Position numbers and translations under genes: made by a program. This document shows positions 7,546 to 14,446 of a stretch of 20,232 bases of DNA, one piece after another. Below the pieces are notes generated by a model, which was not told where the DNA came from, did no database searches, and saw nothing but the letters and a program-made list of their open reading frames with translations. The stretch comes from JAFGMQ01 sp036733345 (lineage in GTDB: Bacteria > Desulfobacterota > DSM-4660 > Desulfatiglandales > Desulfatiglandaceae), in NCBI GenBank assembly GCA_036733345.1, contig DAINAR010000054.1, positions 1-20,232 of the forward strand. The letters run 5' to 3'. Position 1 is the stretch's first letter, and every line of letters starts with the position of its first letter.

Positions 7546-7675
7546 GATTGCGGCAGGGTAGTTCATTTGCAAAAGGATAGAAATACTGAATGCTTTAGGT
7601 GTTATAGGTTATTGCCGGTATTTTTTCTATATGAACAGGCTTTTACCATAAATAAATTACCGCAAGGATTTCATG

Positions 7676-7704
7676 TTGACAAACAATAGCGGATTAAATA
7701 AATA
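7676..7704 (+). promoter_or_regulatory. Candidate sigma-70 promoter of the tungstate/molybdate transporter operon
   Basis: TTGACA (7676-7681), a 17-nt spacer and TAAATA (7699-7704) lie in an AT-rich stretch 60 nt before the first transporter gene. The -35 is perfect, the -10 weak. I did not find a ModE-type palindrome. Confidence 0.4.
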
Positions 7705-7764
7705 TTTACTCATTAGTGTAGTCCCTGAATTGATATTAATGAAATGAAAAATAAGGAGGAGAAA

Positions 7765-8751
7765 ATGAAGAGGTTAATGACGCATTCATGTGTTGTATTG
7801 TTTTTGTCCGTTTTTATTGTTGCTGTTTTTTCAGCAAATACTTTTGCAGAGCCCAAGGGAAAACTTGTAATGTTTCATGCCGGCAGCCTCTCTGTTCCAT
7901 TTCAGACTATGGAGAAGGCATTTGAGGCAAAATATCCCGGTGTCGATCTGCAGCGCGAGGCAAGTGGCAGCCAGAAGGCGGCCCGTAAAATTTCCGATTT
8001 AAAAAAGCCCTGCGATATCATGGCATCTGCTGATTACAAGGTTATTGATAAATTACTGATTCCCGATTTTGCCAATTGGAACGTTCGGTTTGCAACCAAT
8101 CAACTCGTTTTGTGCTACACCGACAAAAGTGAATATGCAAAAGAGGTTAATGCCGACAACTGGTATAACCTACTTCAAAAAAAGGGAGTTGTATGGGGCC
8201 ATTCGGACCCGAATCTTGATCCATGCGGATACCGTTCTTTGATGGTATTGCAGCTGGCTGAAAAATATTACAAAATCCCCGGGCTTTATGATAAACTTAT
8301 CGCCAACCGGCCAATAGAAAACGTTCGTCCTAAATCTGTGGAGCTTGTTTCCTTACTTCAGACCGGAAATATGGATTATGCCTGGGAATATCTTTCAGTA
8401 GCAGTCCAGCACAAGCTGAAGTATGTTATACTGCCCGATGAGATTAATCTGGGGAATTATAAATTCGATGATCTTTATGCAGAAGCGGTTGTAAAAGTTA
8501 CTGGAAAAGAGCCGGGTACCTTTATGGAATTAAAAGGTAAATCCTGTACATACGGTGTCACTATGATCAAAGATGCTCCCAATAAAGAGGCTGCAGAGGC
8601 CTTCCTGGAATACATGCTTGACCCTGATGGGGGTCTCAAGGTTCTGAAAGACATGGGGCAGCCGCCTTTTGTTCCCTGCCGTGTCCCGACAGCGGAAATG
8701 AAGGCCTTGCTACCTTCCGGACTTCAGAAATTTGTGGAAGTAAAGAATTAG
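7765..8751 (+). CDS. wtpA: Tungstate/molybdate ABC transporter, substrate-binding protein (WtpA-like)
   Basis: From ATG 7765 the protein is 328 aa. AAGGAGGAG (7753-7761) lies just upstream and decides this start over an in-frame ATG at 7744, which would place the Shine-Dalgarno inside the gene. The N-terminus is a Sec signal peptide: KR, a hydrophobic core, then cleavage after the AxA-like NTFA with mature EPKGKL. The mature part shows the extracellular solute-binding family pattern of WtpA/ModA: LVMFHAGSL, REASGSQKAARKI, the C-DIMASADY segment, and DPCGYRS. These favour the tungstate-binding WtpA group over classical ModA. Permease and ATPase genes follow directly. Tungstate versus molybdate preference cannot be decided by eye. 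Confidence 0.88.
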   Translation: MKRLMTHSCVVLFLSVFIVAVFSANTFAEPKGKLVMFHAGSLSVPFQTMEKAFEAKYPGVDLQREASGSQKAARKISDLKKPCDIMASADYKVIDKLLIPDFANWNVRFATNQLVLCYTDKSEYAKEVNADNWYNLLQKKGVVWGHSDPNLDPCGYRSLMVLQLAEKYYKIPGLYDKLIANRPIENVRPKSVELVSLLQTGNMDYAWEYLSVAVQHKLKYVILPDEINLGNYKFDDLYAEAVVKVTGKEPGTFMELKGKSCTYGVTMIKDAPNKEAAEAFLEYMLDPDGGLKVLKDMGQPPFVPCRVPTAEMKALLPSGLQKFVEVKN

Positions 8752-8766
8752 AAGGTACTTCGTTGA

Positions 8767-9552
8767 ATGTTTAAGAAGGAGCTGTTTTTCTGGGTAACAA
8801 TCTCGAGCGGAGTGGTAATTCTCGCATTTATCCTGCTTCCTCTTGTTGAGATGATGACAGCACCTTCTCTCGAGATGCTTACAAAAACATTCAATGACAA
8901 AGATGTCATGCGGTCAATCTGGCTCAGCATTTATACTGCCGGATTGGCCGCTTTAATTTCCTTTGTATTCGGAACACCCTTTGCCTATTTTATGGCCAGA
9001 ACGGATTTTGCGGGAAAACGTCTGGTAGAAAGTATTATTGATCTGCCTATTGTTATTCCCCATCCTGTTGTGGGAATCGCCATACTGAGCGTTGCCGGAA
9101 AAAATCACTGGATCGGCCAGATCATGAGTGAACTCGGCGTTCGTATAATGGGTAGCGTCACAGGAATAGTGACGGTGCTTACATTTGTCGGGTTGCCGTT
9201 TTACATTAATGCTGCTAAAAATGGATTTGAAAATATTTCACCAAGGCTTGAAAACGTTTCACGCAGTCTGGGTGCTTCCATATTCAGCACTTTTTTCAGA
9301 GTTACATTCCCACTTGCCTGGCGAAGCATGCTGATAGGAATCATCATGTGCAGTGCCCGGGCCATAAGTGAATTCGGCGCTGTAGTTATCATCGCCTACC
9401 ATCCAATGATCGCCCCTGTTATGCTTTATGAGCGTTTTGAAGGTTATGGACTCAGGTACTCTCAGCCGGTTGCGGTGTGGCTTGTTTCAATCTGTCTGGT
9501 TCTTTTTCTGGTCCTGCGCATTCTTACGCTGCGAACCAAAAAGGATATATGA
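8767..9552 (+). CDS. wtpB: Tungstate/molybdate ABC transporter, permease (WtpB/ModB-like)
   Basis: A 261-aa inner-membrane permease with about five to six hydrophobic segments. The cytoplasmic EAA loop that contacts the ATPase is visible as SRSLGASIFSTFFRVTFPLA (about residues 166-185). The following segment ARAISEFGAVVIIAYHPM and APVMLYERF is characteristic of WtpB/ModB permeases for oxyanions. It begins 15 nt after the binding-protein gene, and its TGA overlaps the next start codon (ATGA at 9549-9552), so the three genes are translationally coupled. Confidence 0.9.
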   Translation: MFKKELFFWVTISSGVVILAFILLPLVEMMTAPSLEMLTKTFNDKDVMRSIWLSIYTAGLAALISFVFGTPFAYFMARTDFAGKRLVESIIDLPIVIPHPVVGIAILSVAGKNHWIGQIMSELGVRIMGSVTGIVTVLTFVGLPFYINAAKNGFENISPRLENVSRSLGASIFSTFFRVTFPLAWRSMLIGIIMCSARAISEFGAVVIIAYHPMIAPVMLYERFEGYGLRYSQPVAVWLVSICLVLFLVLRILTLRTKKDI

Positions 9553-10586
9553 TAACTGTTAGTGACGTCAACATCAAGCTCGGTCAGTTTCATTTGCGCG
9601 ATATTGAACTGACAATAAAAGAGCATGAATTTTTTATTCTTATGGGGCCGACTGGCGCCGGCAAAACGGTTCTTCTGGAGGCTATAGCCGGACTAATACC
9701 TGTTACAAGCGGTGCCATTTCTATCGGAGGAAGAGATGTCACACGGCTTCCTCCTGAAAAAAGAAAGGTAGGTATTGTATATCAGGATTACTGCCTTTTC
9801 CCGCACCTGACAGTGCAGGAGAACATAATATTTGGTGTCAGATATCATAGTCTAGACAAAAATCAGATCCATGAGCGGTTCAACCGACTTGTGGAACTAC
9901 TTAATCTTTCCCATCTCGTTAGACGGCTTCCCGTAAACCTCAGCGGGGGTGAAAATCAGCGGGTTGCATTGGCCAGGGCATTAATGGTTGCTCCTGAAAT
10001 ACTGTTGCTTGATGAACCACTCTCGGCATTGGATCCTCGCTTCAGAGAAGAGATAAGACATGGGTTGAAAGAACTTCATGCCAATTCAAACATTACCTTT
10101 TTAATGGTAACCCATGATTTTGCAGAAGCCCTCTCACTGGCTGACAGGGCAGCAGTCATGAATGAAGGACGGATCTGGCAGTCAGGTCTGGTAAACGATA
10201 TATTTCAGAAACCTCAGTCTACATTTGTGGCCGATTTTGTAGGCATGAAAAATCTCTTTCAAGTTGATTTTCATGAAACAAAAGCATTAATTGAAGGCCT
10301 TGAAATAGAACTGGAAAGACAACCATCAAACAGCAAGGGGTTTATTGCAATCAGACCCGAGGATATTGTCATCAGCAAGGAAGAGTTTCAATCGAGCATG
10401 CGCAATGTCTTTACCGGTCCAATAAGACGAATTGCAGATATGGGACTCTATTATGAAGTGGCAATTGAAATTAAAAACATTACGTTCATAGCTGTAATTA
10501 CAAAACGTTCTCTTTTTGAGTTAAGTCTTTGCGAAGGCATGAACGTAAACCTTGTATTCAAGACAACAGCAGTACACGATTTTTAG
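9549..10586 (+). CDS. wtpC: Tungstate/molybdate ABC transporter, ATP-binding protein (WtpC/ModC-like)
   Basis: A 345-aa ATPase starting at the ATG inside the ATGA overlap with the permease stop. The frame is open further upstream to 9477, but that would overlap the permease by 76 nt. Motifs are Walker A GPTGAGKT (33-40), Q-loop VYQDY (~78-81), signature LSGGENQR (131-138), Walker B ILLLDEP (151-157) and the switch His in THD (189). The C-terminal ~100 residues include FIAIRPEDI and look like a TOBE-type regulatory domain, as in ModC/PotA-type ATPases, where it can bind oxyanion. It powers uptake with the two genes upstream. A terminator-like hairpin follows. Confidence 0.9.
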   Translation: MITVSDVNIKLGQFHLRDIELTIKEHEFFILMGPTGAGKTVLLEAIAGLIPVTSGAISIGGRDVTRLPPEKRKVGIVYQDYCLFPHLTVQENIIFGVRYHSLDKNQIHERFNRLVELLNLSHLVRRLPVNLSGGENQRVALARALMVAPEILLLDEPLSALDPRFREEIRHGLKELHANSNITFLMVTHDFAEALSLADRAAVMNEGRIWQSGLVNDIFQKPQSTFVADFVGMKNLFQVDFHETKALIEGLEIELERQPSNSKGFIAIRPEDIVISKEEFQSSMRNVFTGPIRRIADMGLYYEVAIEIKNITFIAVITKRSLFELSLCEGMNVNLVFKTTAVHDF

Positions 10587-10623
10587 TTATCCTCATATAT
10601 CCTTTATATCAATTCACCTCATG

Positions 10624-10667
10624 CATCATTAGCCGTCTGTTCTGATCAGACAATCCTGATGGTTTTT
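10624..10667 (+). terminator. Probable terminator of the transporter operon
   Basis: Outer arms CATCA (10624-10628) / TGATG (10657-10661) and inner arms GTCTG (10635-10639) / CAGAC (10647-10651) form an interrupted hairpin. GG and five T (10663-10667) follow. Its centre includes the palindrome TCTGATCAGA (10641-10650). The interrupted stem and short T-run make it modest. Confidence 0.4.
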
Positions 10668-10704
10668 ATGCACTTAAGTTAAAAGATGCACACTGACTTG
10701 TGAT

Positions 10705-10725
10705 AATTATGAATATTCCATAATT
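10705..10725. promoter_or_regulatory. AT-rich inverted repeat, possible operator
   Basis: AATTATG (10705-10711) and CATAATT (10719-10725) are perfect 7-nt arms around a 7-nt centre. It lies upstream of the activator's promoter candidate and has the geometry of a dimeric regulator site. Its binding protein is unknown. Confidence 0.4.
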
Positions 10726-10762
10726 TACTGATTTTAGTATTAATATCTGAGAAGGTTTATTT

Positions 10763-10808
10763 GGATTGGTAACAATCCATTGACAGGGGTTCGTCACGGC
10801 GGTACATT
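10763..10808 (+). promoter_or_regulatory. Candidate sigma-70 promoter with adjoining dyad, driving the sigma-54 activator
   Basis: TTGACA (10780-10785), exactly 17 nt, then TACATT (10803-10808), with 86 nt from the -10 to the ATG. The dyad GGATTG-N4-CAATCC (10763-10778) ends one base before the -35, a position suited to an activator or repressor. This would make the activator gene independent of the transporter operon. Confidence 0.5.
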
Positions 10809-10894
10809 GGCATTCAATCGCAAGATGTATAAAACAGTAAATTAAGGATCTGATCAAAAGACTGTATTATTAAAAATGGTTTGGAAATCCGACC

Positions 10895-12292
10895 ATGGAA
10901 AAGACCACAAAACAGGACCAAAGGATGGTGATTTCAAAAAATGCCCCTACTGAAGCAATTCTTGAAAGCATCTCCGACGGCGTATTTAGCGTAGATGATA
11001 GCTGGCGAATTACTTCTTTTAATCGTGCAGCAGAAGAAATTACTGGTATTCCCAGGCATGAGGCTATAGGTCGTCCATGCTCAGAAGTATTCAGGGCAAG
11101 TATGTGCGAAACGGGTTGTGCCCTTCGCCAAACAAAAGAAACGGGCGTTCCGATCATCAATAAATCGGCTTTCATCATTGACGCAGAAGGGAGCAGAATA
11201 CCAATCAGCGTGTCCACGGCACTCCTGAGAAACGAAAATGGTATTGTTGTCGGTGGAGCAGAGACCTTTCGTGATCTGAGCATTGTAGAAGAGTTGCGCA
11301 AGGAACTCGAAGCGCGTTTCCAGGTGAGCGATATGGTCAGTCGAAGCCCATTGATGCGACGGATCTTTGATATTCTGCCCCAGGTAGCAAACAGTGACAG
11401 CACAGTTCTGATACAGGGTGAGACAGGGACGGGTAAGGAACTGCTGGCCCGTGCAATTCATAACCAGAGTCATAGATCAAAAGGGCCTTTTGTGGCAGTC
11501 AGCTGTGCAGCTTTGCCGGATAGTCTGCTTGAATCAGAATTATTCGGTTACAAGGCAGGTGCCTTCACCGGGGCAACTAAGAATAAACCTGGTCGATTTA
11601 CTCTCGCAGAAGGAGGAACACTGTTTCTTGATGAAATAGGGGAGGTCAGCCCTGCCTTGCAGGTCCGCCTTTTGCGTGTATTGCAGGAAAAAATGTTTGA
11701 ACCTCTGGGAGGCACGAAAAGTGTTCGGTCTGACGTTCGCGTTATTGCTGCCTCCAATCGGGACCTTGCCGTTCATGTCAAAAAAGGAGGGTTTCGTCAG
11801 GATTTATTCTATCGAATCAATGTAGTAAAGATTACTCTGCCTCCGCTGCGAAAACGCAAGGAAGACATTCCCCTTCTGGTGGATCATTTTGTGGCTCGAT
11901 TCAACAGTACCCAGGGGAAGGCCATCTCTTCAGTCAGCCCTGAGGTCATGGCCCTTCTCATGGCCCACGATTATTCAGGAAATATCAGGGAACTTGAGAA
12001 TATTATCGAGCATGCCTTTGTTCTTTGCGCTGAAGGGCAGATCCAAATGCATCATCTTCCTGAAGAGTTTATTAAGGGAATACATCCATCTGCAGAGCAG
12101 GGAGGGATTAATATGGCCTTTCGCGCACTGGAATCTCAGATGATTTTGCAGGCTCTTCGACGAAATCATTATAATCGGGCTGTTACAGCAAGGGAGTTGA
12201 ACATGCATAAAAGCACGCTTTTCCGAAAAATCAAGTCACTTGGAATTTCTCTTCCACAAAAGGATGGGCGATCCCGGGCAAAGGTCGAATAG
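10895..12292 (+). CDS. Sigma-54-dependent transcriptional activator (PAS-AAA+-Fis HTH)
   Basis: A 465-aa bacterial enhancer-binding protein. An N-terminal PAS domain (~18-130) carries three cysteines in C62-x8-C71-x3-C75, then a linker and the AAA+ domain: Walker A GETGTGKE (175-182), the sigma-54 contact loop GAFTGA (222-227), Walker B GTLFLDE (241-247) and arginine-finger region LFYRINV. A Fis-type helix-turn-helix closes it (~424-450, AVTARELNMHKSTLFRKIKSL). No response-regulator receiver domain is present, so the signal is probably sensed by the PAS domain. The intact GAFTGA means it can activate sigma-54 polymerase. The obvious target is the -24/-12 promoter at 12431, 139 nt after its stop. 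ATG 10895 has only a weak Shine-Dalgarno; ATG 10925 is an alternative. It resembles the activator of the Desulfovibrio ORP locus in kind, but orthology is unproven. Confidence 0.92.
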   Translation: MEKTTKQDQRMVISKNAPTEAILESISDGVFSVDDSWRITSFNRAAEEITGIPRHEAIGRPCSEVFRASMCETGCALRQTKETGVPIINKSAFIIDAEGSRIPISVSTALLRNENGIVVGGAETFRDLSIVEELRKELEARFQVSDMVSRSPLMRRIFDILPQVANSDSTVLIQGETGTGKELLARAIHNQSHRSKGPFVAVSCAALPDSLLESELFGYKAGAFTGATKNKPGRFTLAEGGTLFLDEIGEVSPALQVRLLRVLQEKMFEPLGGTKSVRSDVRVIAASNRDLAVHVKKGGFRQDLFYRINVVKITLPPLRKRKEDIPLLVDHFVARFNSTQGKAISSVSPEVMALLMAHDYSGNIRELENIIEHAFVLCAEGQIQMHHLPEEFIKGIHPSAEQGGINMAFRALESQMILQALRRNHYNRAVTARELNMHKSTLFRKIKSLGISLPQKDGRSRAKVE

Positions 12293-12375
12293 GGTTGCGT
12301 TCAGGCAATACTGCCTCCTCATGAGTGTAGCGTCATTGCAATCCTATATTTCTTTAATAAACTCTCCATAAGATA

Positions 12376-12396
12376 ACGAATTTTCGTATGATCATA
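12376..12396. promoter_or_regulatory. Adjacent palindromes, possible activator-binding sites
   Basis: ACGAA-TT-TTCGT (12376-12387) is directly followed by the perfect palindrome TATGATCATA (12387-12396), 35-55 nt upstream of the -24 element. Enhancer sites for sigma-54 activators are often dyads, though usually somewhat further upstream. These are candidates only. Confidence 0.35.
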
Positions 12397-12430
12397 TACT
12401 TACAAAACAGATTATGGCTTTTGGATGTAT

Positions 12431-12446
12431 TGGCATTATATTTGCA
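12431..12446 (+). promoter_or_regulatory. Sigma-54 (-24/-12) promoter
   Basis: TGGCAT (12431-12436), 5 nt, TTGCA (12442-12446). The invariant GG and GC dinucleotides are separated by exactly 10 nt, as sigma-54 requires. Preceded by T it matches the consensus TTGGCAC-N5-TTGCA except at one position. Transcription would start near 12457, about 100 nt before a Shine-Dalgarno-led ORF and 154 nt before the first MinD ATPase gene. The gene for a sigma-54 activator lies immediately upstream, which supports function. Confidence 0.8.
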
Positions 12447-12557
12447 AATCAATTTTGATACATTAAGTTGCGGAAAGATGAAAATAATCGATTTATTAAG
12501 GTGTTAGAGCCTAAGACCTGAAGCCGCAAACGAAGGTCAATCACAGGAGGTGTATAA

Positions 12558-12617
12558 ATGATTAGTATTATTGAAGTCATTGCTTTAAGGCCAAAGTCAA
12601 GGGGGCAATCATGTTAA
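12558..12617 (+). CDS. 19-codon ORF overlapping the first MinD ATPase start (leader peptide or remnant)
   Basis: A strong CAGGAGG (12544-12550) stands 7 nt before ATG 12558. The frame reads MISIIEVIALRPKSRGQSC and stops at 12615-12617, overlapping the start codon of the MinD ATPase (12611) in another frame. It is the first ORF after the sigma-54 start site. It could be a translated leader that couples translation to the ATPase gene, or the stub left by deletion of a small gene; ORP-type genes often occupy this position. Expression is unproven. Confidence 0.4.
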   Translation: MISIIEVIALRPKSRGQSC

Positions 12618-13465
12618 TAAGTATAGCCAGCGGCAAAGGAGGAACTGGAAAAACAACAGTTGCCACCAACCTGGCCCTTTCCCTTGAATGTGATGTTCAG
12701 CTCTTGGACTGTGATGTGGAGGAGCCGAACTCGCATCTTTTTATCAAACCTAAAATTGAAGAGGAAATCTCTATCACGACCCCTGTCCCGGAAGTTGATA
12801 TGCAGAAATGCAGCCTTTGCGGAAAATGCGCTGATATTTGCCAGTTCAATGCCATTGTTGTGATCGCAGAAACCGTATTACCGTTTCATGAATTGTGTCA
12901 CAGTTGTGGCGGTTGCATGGAAGTATGCCCTGAAAAAGCCATTACAGAAACAACGCGCGATCTCGGTATAATAGAACGCGGACGTAAAAACGGTCTGGAA
13001 TTCGTGCATGGATTATTGAGGATCGGGGAGGCGATGGCGCCCCCGTTAATCAGAAAGGTAAGAGAATACACTAATTCGGATTCCGTTACCATCATAGATG
13101 CCCCTCCAGGAACCTCATGTCCGGTCATTGCTTCAATGAAGGATGTCGATCTTGTATTGCTGGTTACTGAACCCACGCCTTTCGGCCTTCATGATCTTAA
13201 ACTGGCCATAGGAGCAGTTCGAGTCCTGGGAATTCCCTGTGCTCTTGTAATTAACCGCTCGGATATGGGAGATGATCAGGTTAGGGAATATGCGAAAAAA
13301 GAAAATATCCCACTATTGTTGGAAATTCCCTTTGATCGACGTATTGCTGAAGCATATTCAAGGGGTGATATGATTGTTGATGTTATGCCGGAGTGGAGAC
13401 TGAAATTCCAGGAATTGTATAGTAACATTCAGAAAATTGTGGATCATAAGGAGGCATTGTCATGA
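12611..13465 (+). CDS. MinD/Mrp-like P-loop ATPase with inserted 2[4Fe-4S] ferredoxin domain (first of pair)
   Basis: A 284-aa protein. The deviant Walker A SGKGGTGKT (7-15) of the MinD/NubA (SIMIBI) class opens the protein. A two-cluster ferredoxin domain is inserted after the first strands: C67/C70/C73/C77 and C96/C99/C102/C106. The ATPase then resumes with DAPPGTSCPVIAS (163-175) and VINRSD. AAGGGGG (12599-12605) is its ribosome site. Such pairs are common in anaerobes beside NifX/NafY-type Mo- or Fe-binding proteins, and two members (DVU2103/DVU2104) belong to the sigma-54-controlled ORP locus of Desulfovibrio vulgaris. Inferred role: ATP-dependent metal-cluster handling or assembly of a partner. 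Its stop overlaps the next start by ATGA. Confidence 0.9.
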   Translation: MLISIASGKGGTGKTTVATNLALSLECDVQLLDCDVEEPNSHLFIKPKIEEEISITTPVPEVDMQKCSLCGKCADICQFNAIVVIAETVLPFHELCHSCGGCMEVCPEKAITETTRDLGIIERGRKNGLEFVHGLLRIGEAMAPPLIRKVREYTNSDSVTIIDAPPGTSCPVIASMKDVDLVLLVTEPTPFGLHDLKLAIGAVRVLGIPCALVINRSDMGDDQVREYAKKENIPLLLEIPFDRRIAEAYSRGDMIVDVMPEWRLKFQELYSNIQKIVDHKEALS

Positions 13466-14328
13466 AAGAATTGGTCATTATCAGTGGGAAAGGTGGTACA
13501 GGAAAGACCAGTTTGATTGCAGGCTTTGCTTCACTTGCCAAGAACAAGGTTCTTTGTGACGCAGATGTTGACGCTGCTGATCTCCACCTGATAACAGCTC
13601 CCAGGATTCTGGAAACCCATGAATTTGAGGCGGGACACATGCCGATCATAAATCAGGATAAATGTACACGCTGCGGTTTGTGCAGAGAGTTGTGCCGCTG
13701 GAATGCGATCAGCACGGATTTCATCGTTGACTCAATTGAGTGTGAAGGATGTGGCGTATGTTATTATTTTTGTCCTGAAGATGCTATTTCCTTTCCTGCA
13801 AATATCTGTGGGGAATGGTTTATTTCCGATACAAGGTTCGGCCCGATGGCCCATGCCAGGCTTGGTATCGCTGAAGAGAATTCCGGTAAACTTGTAAGCC
13901 TTATCCGGCAGCAGGGAGCAAAGCTTGCAGAGGAAAAAGACTTCGATTTGCTTATCACGGATGGCCCTCCAGGTGTTGGCTGTCCTGTGATTGCATCAAT
14001 TGGCGGAGCTACTGCCGTGCTGATAGTTGCAGAGCCAACAGTATCAGGCAGACACGACATGGAGCGTGTGGTAGAGTTGGCTGAATTTTTCAAGATTCCG
14101 GCCCTGGTCTGTATAAATAAATTTGATCTTAACCCGGAAGCGGGAATAGCCATAGAGGATTTTTCAAGAGACAGAAACGTCACAGTGATGGGACACATCC
14201 CTTTTGACCCTTCCTTTACCAAGGCAATGGTTCAGGGCAAGAGTATTATTGAATTTGACATCAAATCAGAAGGGAGTGAGGCGGTCAAAGTTATATGGGA
14301 TAAGGTGACTAAGCATCTTAAAATGTAG
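13462..14328 (+). CDS. MinD/Mrp-like P-loop ATPase with inserted 2[4Fe-4S] ferredoxin domain (second of pair)
   Basis: A 288-aa paralogue of the preceding ATPase, with the same layout. Walker A is SGKGGTGKT (8-16). The inserted ferredoxin has C68/C71/C74/C78 and C94/C97/C100/C104, and DGPPGVGCPVIAS (167-179) replaces DAPPGTSCPVIAS. NKFD is the base-recognition segment. Translation is coupled to the first copy through an ATGA overlap with an AAGGAGG site inside the first gene's end. The strict pairing suggests a heterodimer. Which metal cofactor or protein it serves cannot be told from sequence; the Mo/W importer upstream suggests one of those metals. Confidence 0.9.
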   Translation: MKELVIISGKGGTGKTSLIAGFASLAKNKVLCDADVDAADLHLITAPRILETHEFEAGHMPIINQDKCTRCGLCRELCRWNAISTDFIVDSIECEGCGVCYYFCPEDAISFPANICGEWFISDTRFGPMAHARLGIAEENSGKLVSLIRQQGAKLAEEKDFDLLITDGPPGVGCPVIASIGGATAVLIVAEPTVSGRHDMERVVELAEFFKIPALVCINKFDLNPEAGIAIEDFSRDRNVTVMGHIPFDPSFTKAMVQGKSIIEFDIKSEGSEAVKVIWDKVTKHLKM

Positions 14329-14362
14329 GAAATAAAGAATTACTTCTATTAAATCAGAAGAT

Positions 14363-14380
14363 TTAACAGGGATATGTTAA
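14363..14380. promoter_or_regulatory. Inverted repeat upstream of the Fe-S/flavin operon
   Basis: TTAACA (14363-14368) and TGTTAA (14375-14380) are perfect arms 6 nt apart, in the 118-nt gap between the second MinD ATPase and the next gene. No convincing promoter or terminator was found in this gap, so readthrough from the sigma-54 promoter is possible. Confidence 0.3.
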
Positions 14381-14446
14381 TCATATTGCTCTATCGGTTT
14401 TATTTTATCAGGATCAAATTAGATTGGGCTAAAGATGGAGGTTTCG

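Larger units (their letters stand above)
7290..7764. other. 475-nt repeat-rich spacer between typA and the Mo/W transporter
   Basis: There is no credible gene. Minus-strand frames here encode only low-complexity repeats. The stretch holds the inverted CCAGCC/GGCTGG arrays (7316-7393), two units of the dispersed 25-nt repeat (7421-7469), a hairpin (7517-7545) and a promoter candidate for the transporter operon (7676-7704). Confidence 0.7.
10587..10894. other. 308-nt regulatory spacer before the sigma-54 activator gene
   Basis: There is no credible gene. It contains a terminator-like structure (10624-10667), a strong AT-rich dyad (10705-10725), a second dyad touching a sigma-70-type promoter (10763-10808), and a sigma-54-like sequence with wrong spacing at 10808-10821, which I do not call. 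Confidence 0.6.

Noticed and set aside
9477..9548. An N-terminal extension of the transporter ATPase to 9477
   Set aside because: It would overlap the permease gene by 76 nt. The ATP-binding family begins at MITVSDV, and the ATGA overlap at 9549 is the usual arrangement.
10808..10821. A second sigma-54-like sequence (TGGCAT ... GC) before the activator gene
   Set aside because: The GG and GC dinucleotides are 9 nt apart, not 10, and the -12 part reads TCGC rather than TTGC. Sigma-54 rarely tolerates this spacing.
10870..11403. Minus-strand open frame opposite the PAS domain of the activator
   Set aside because: It lies fully antisense to a well-supported gene and shows no family signature.
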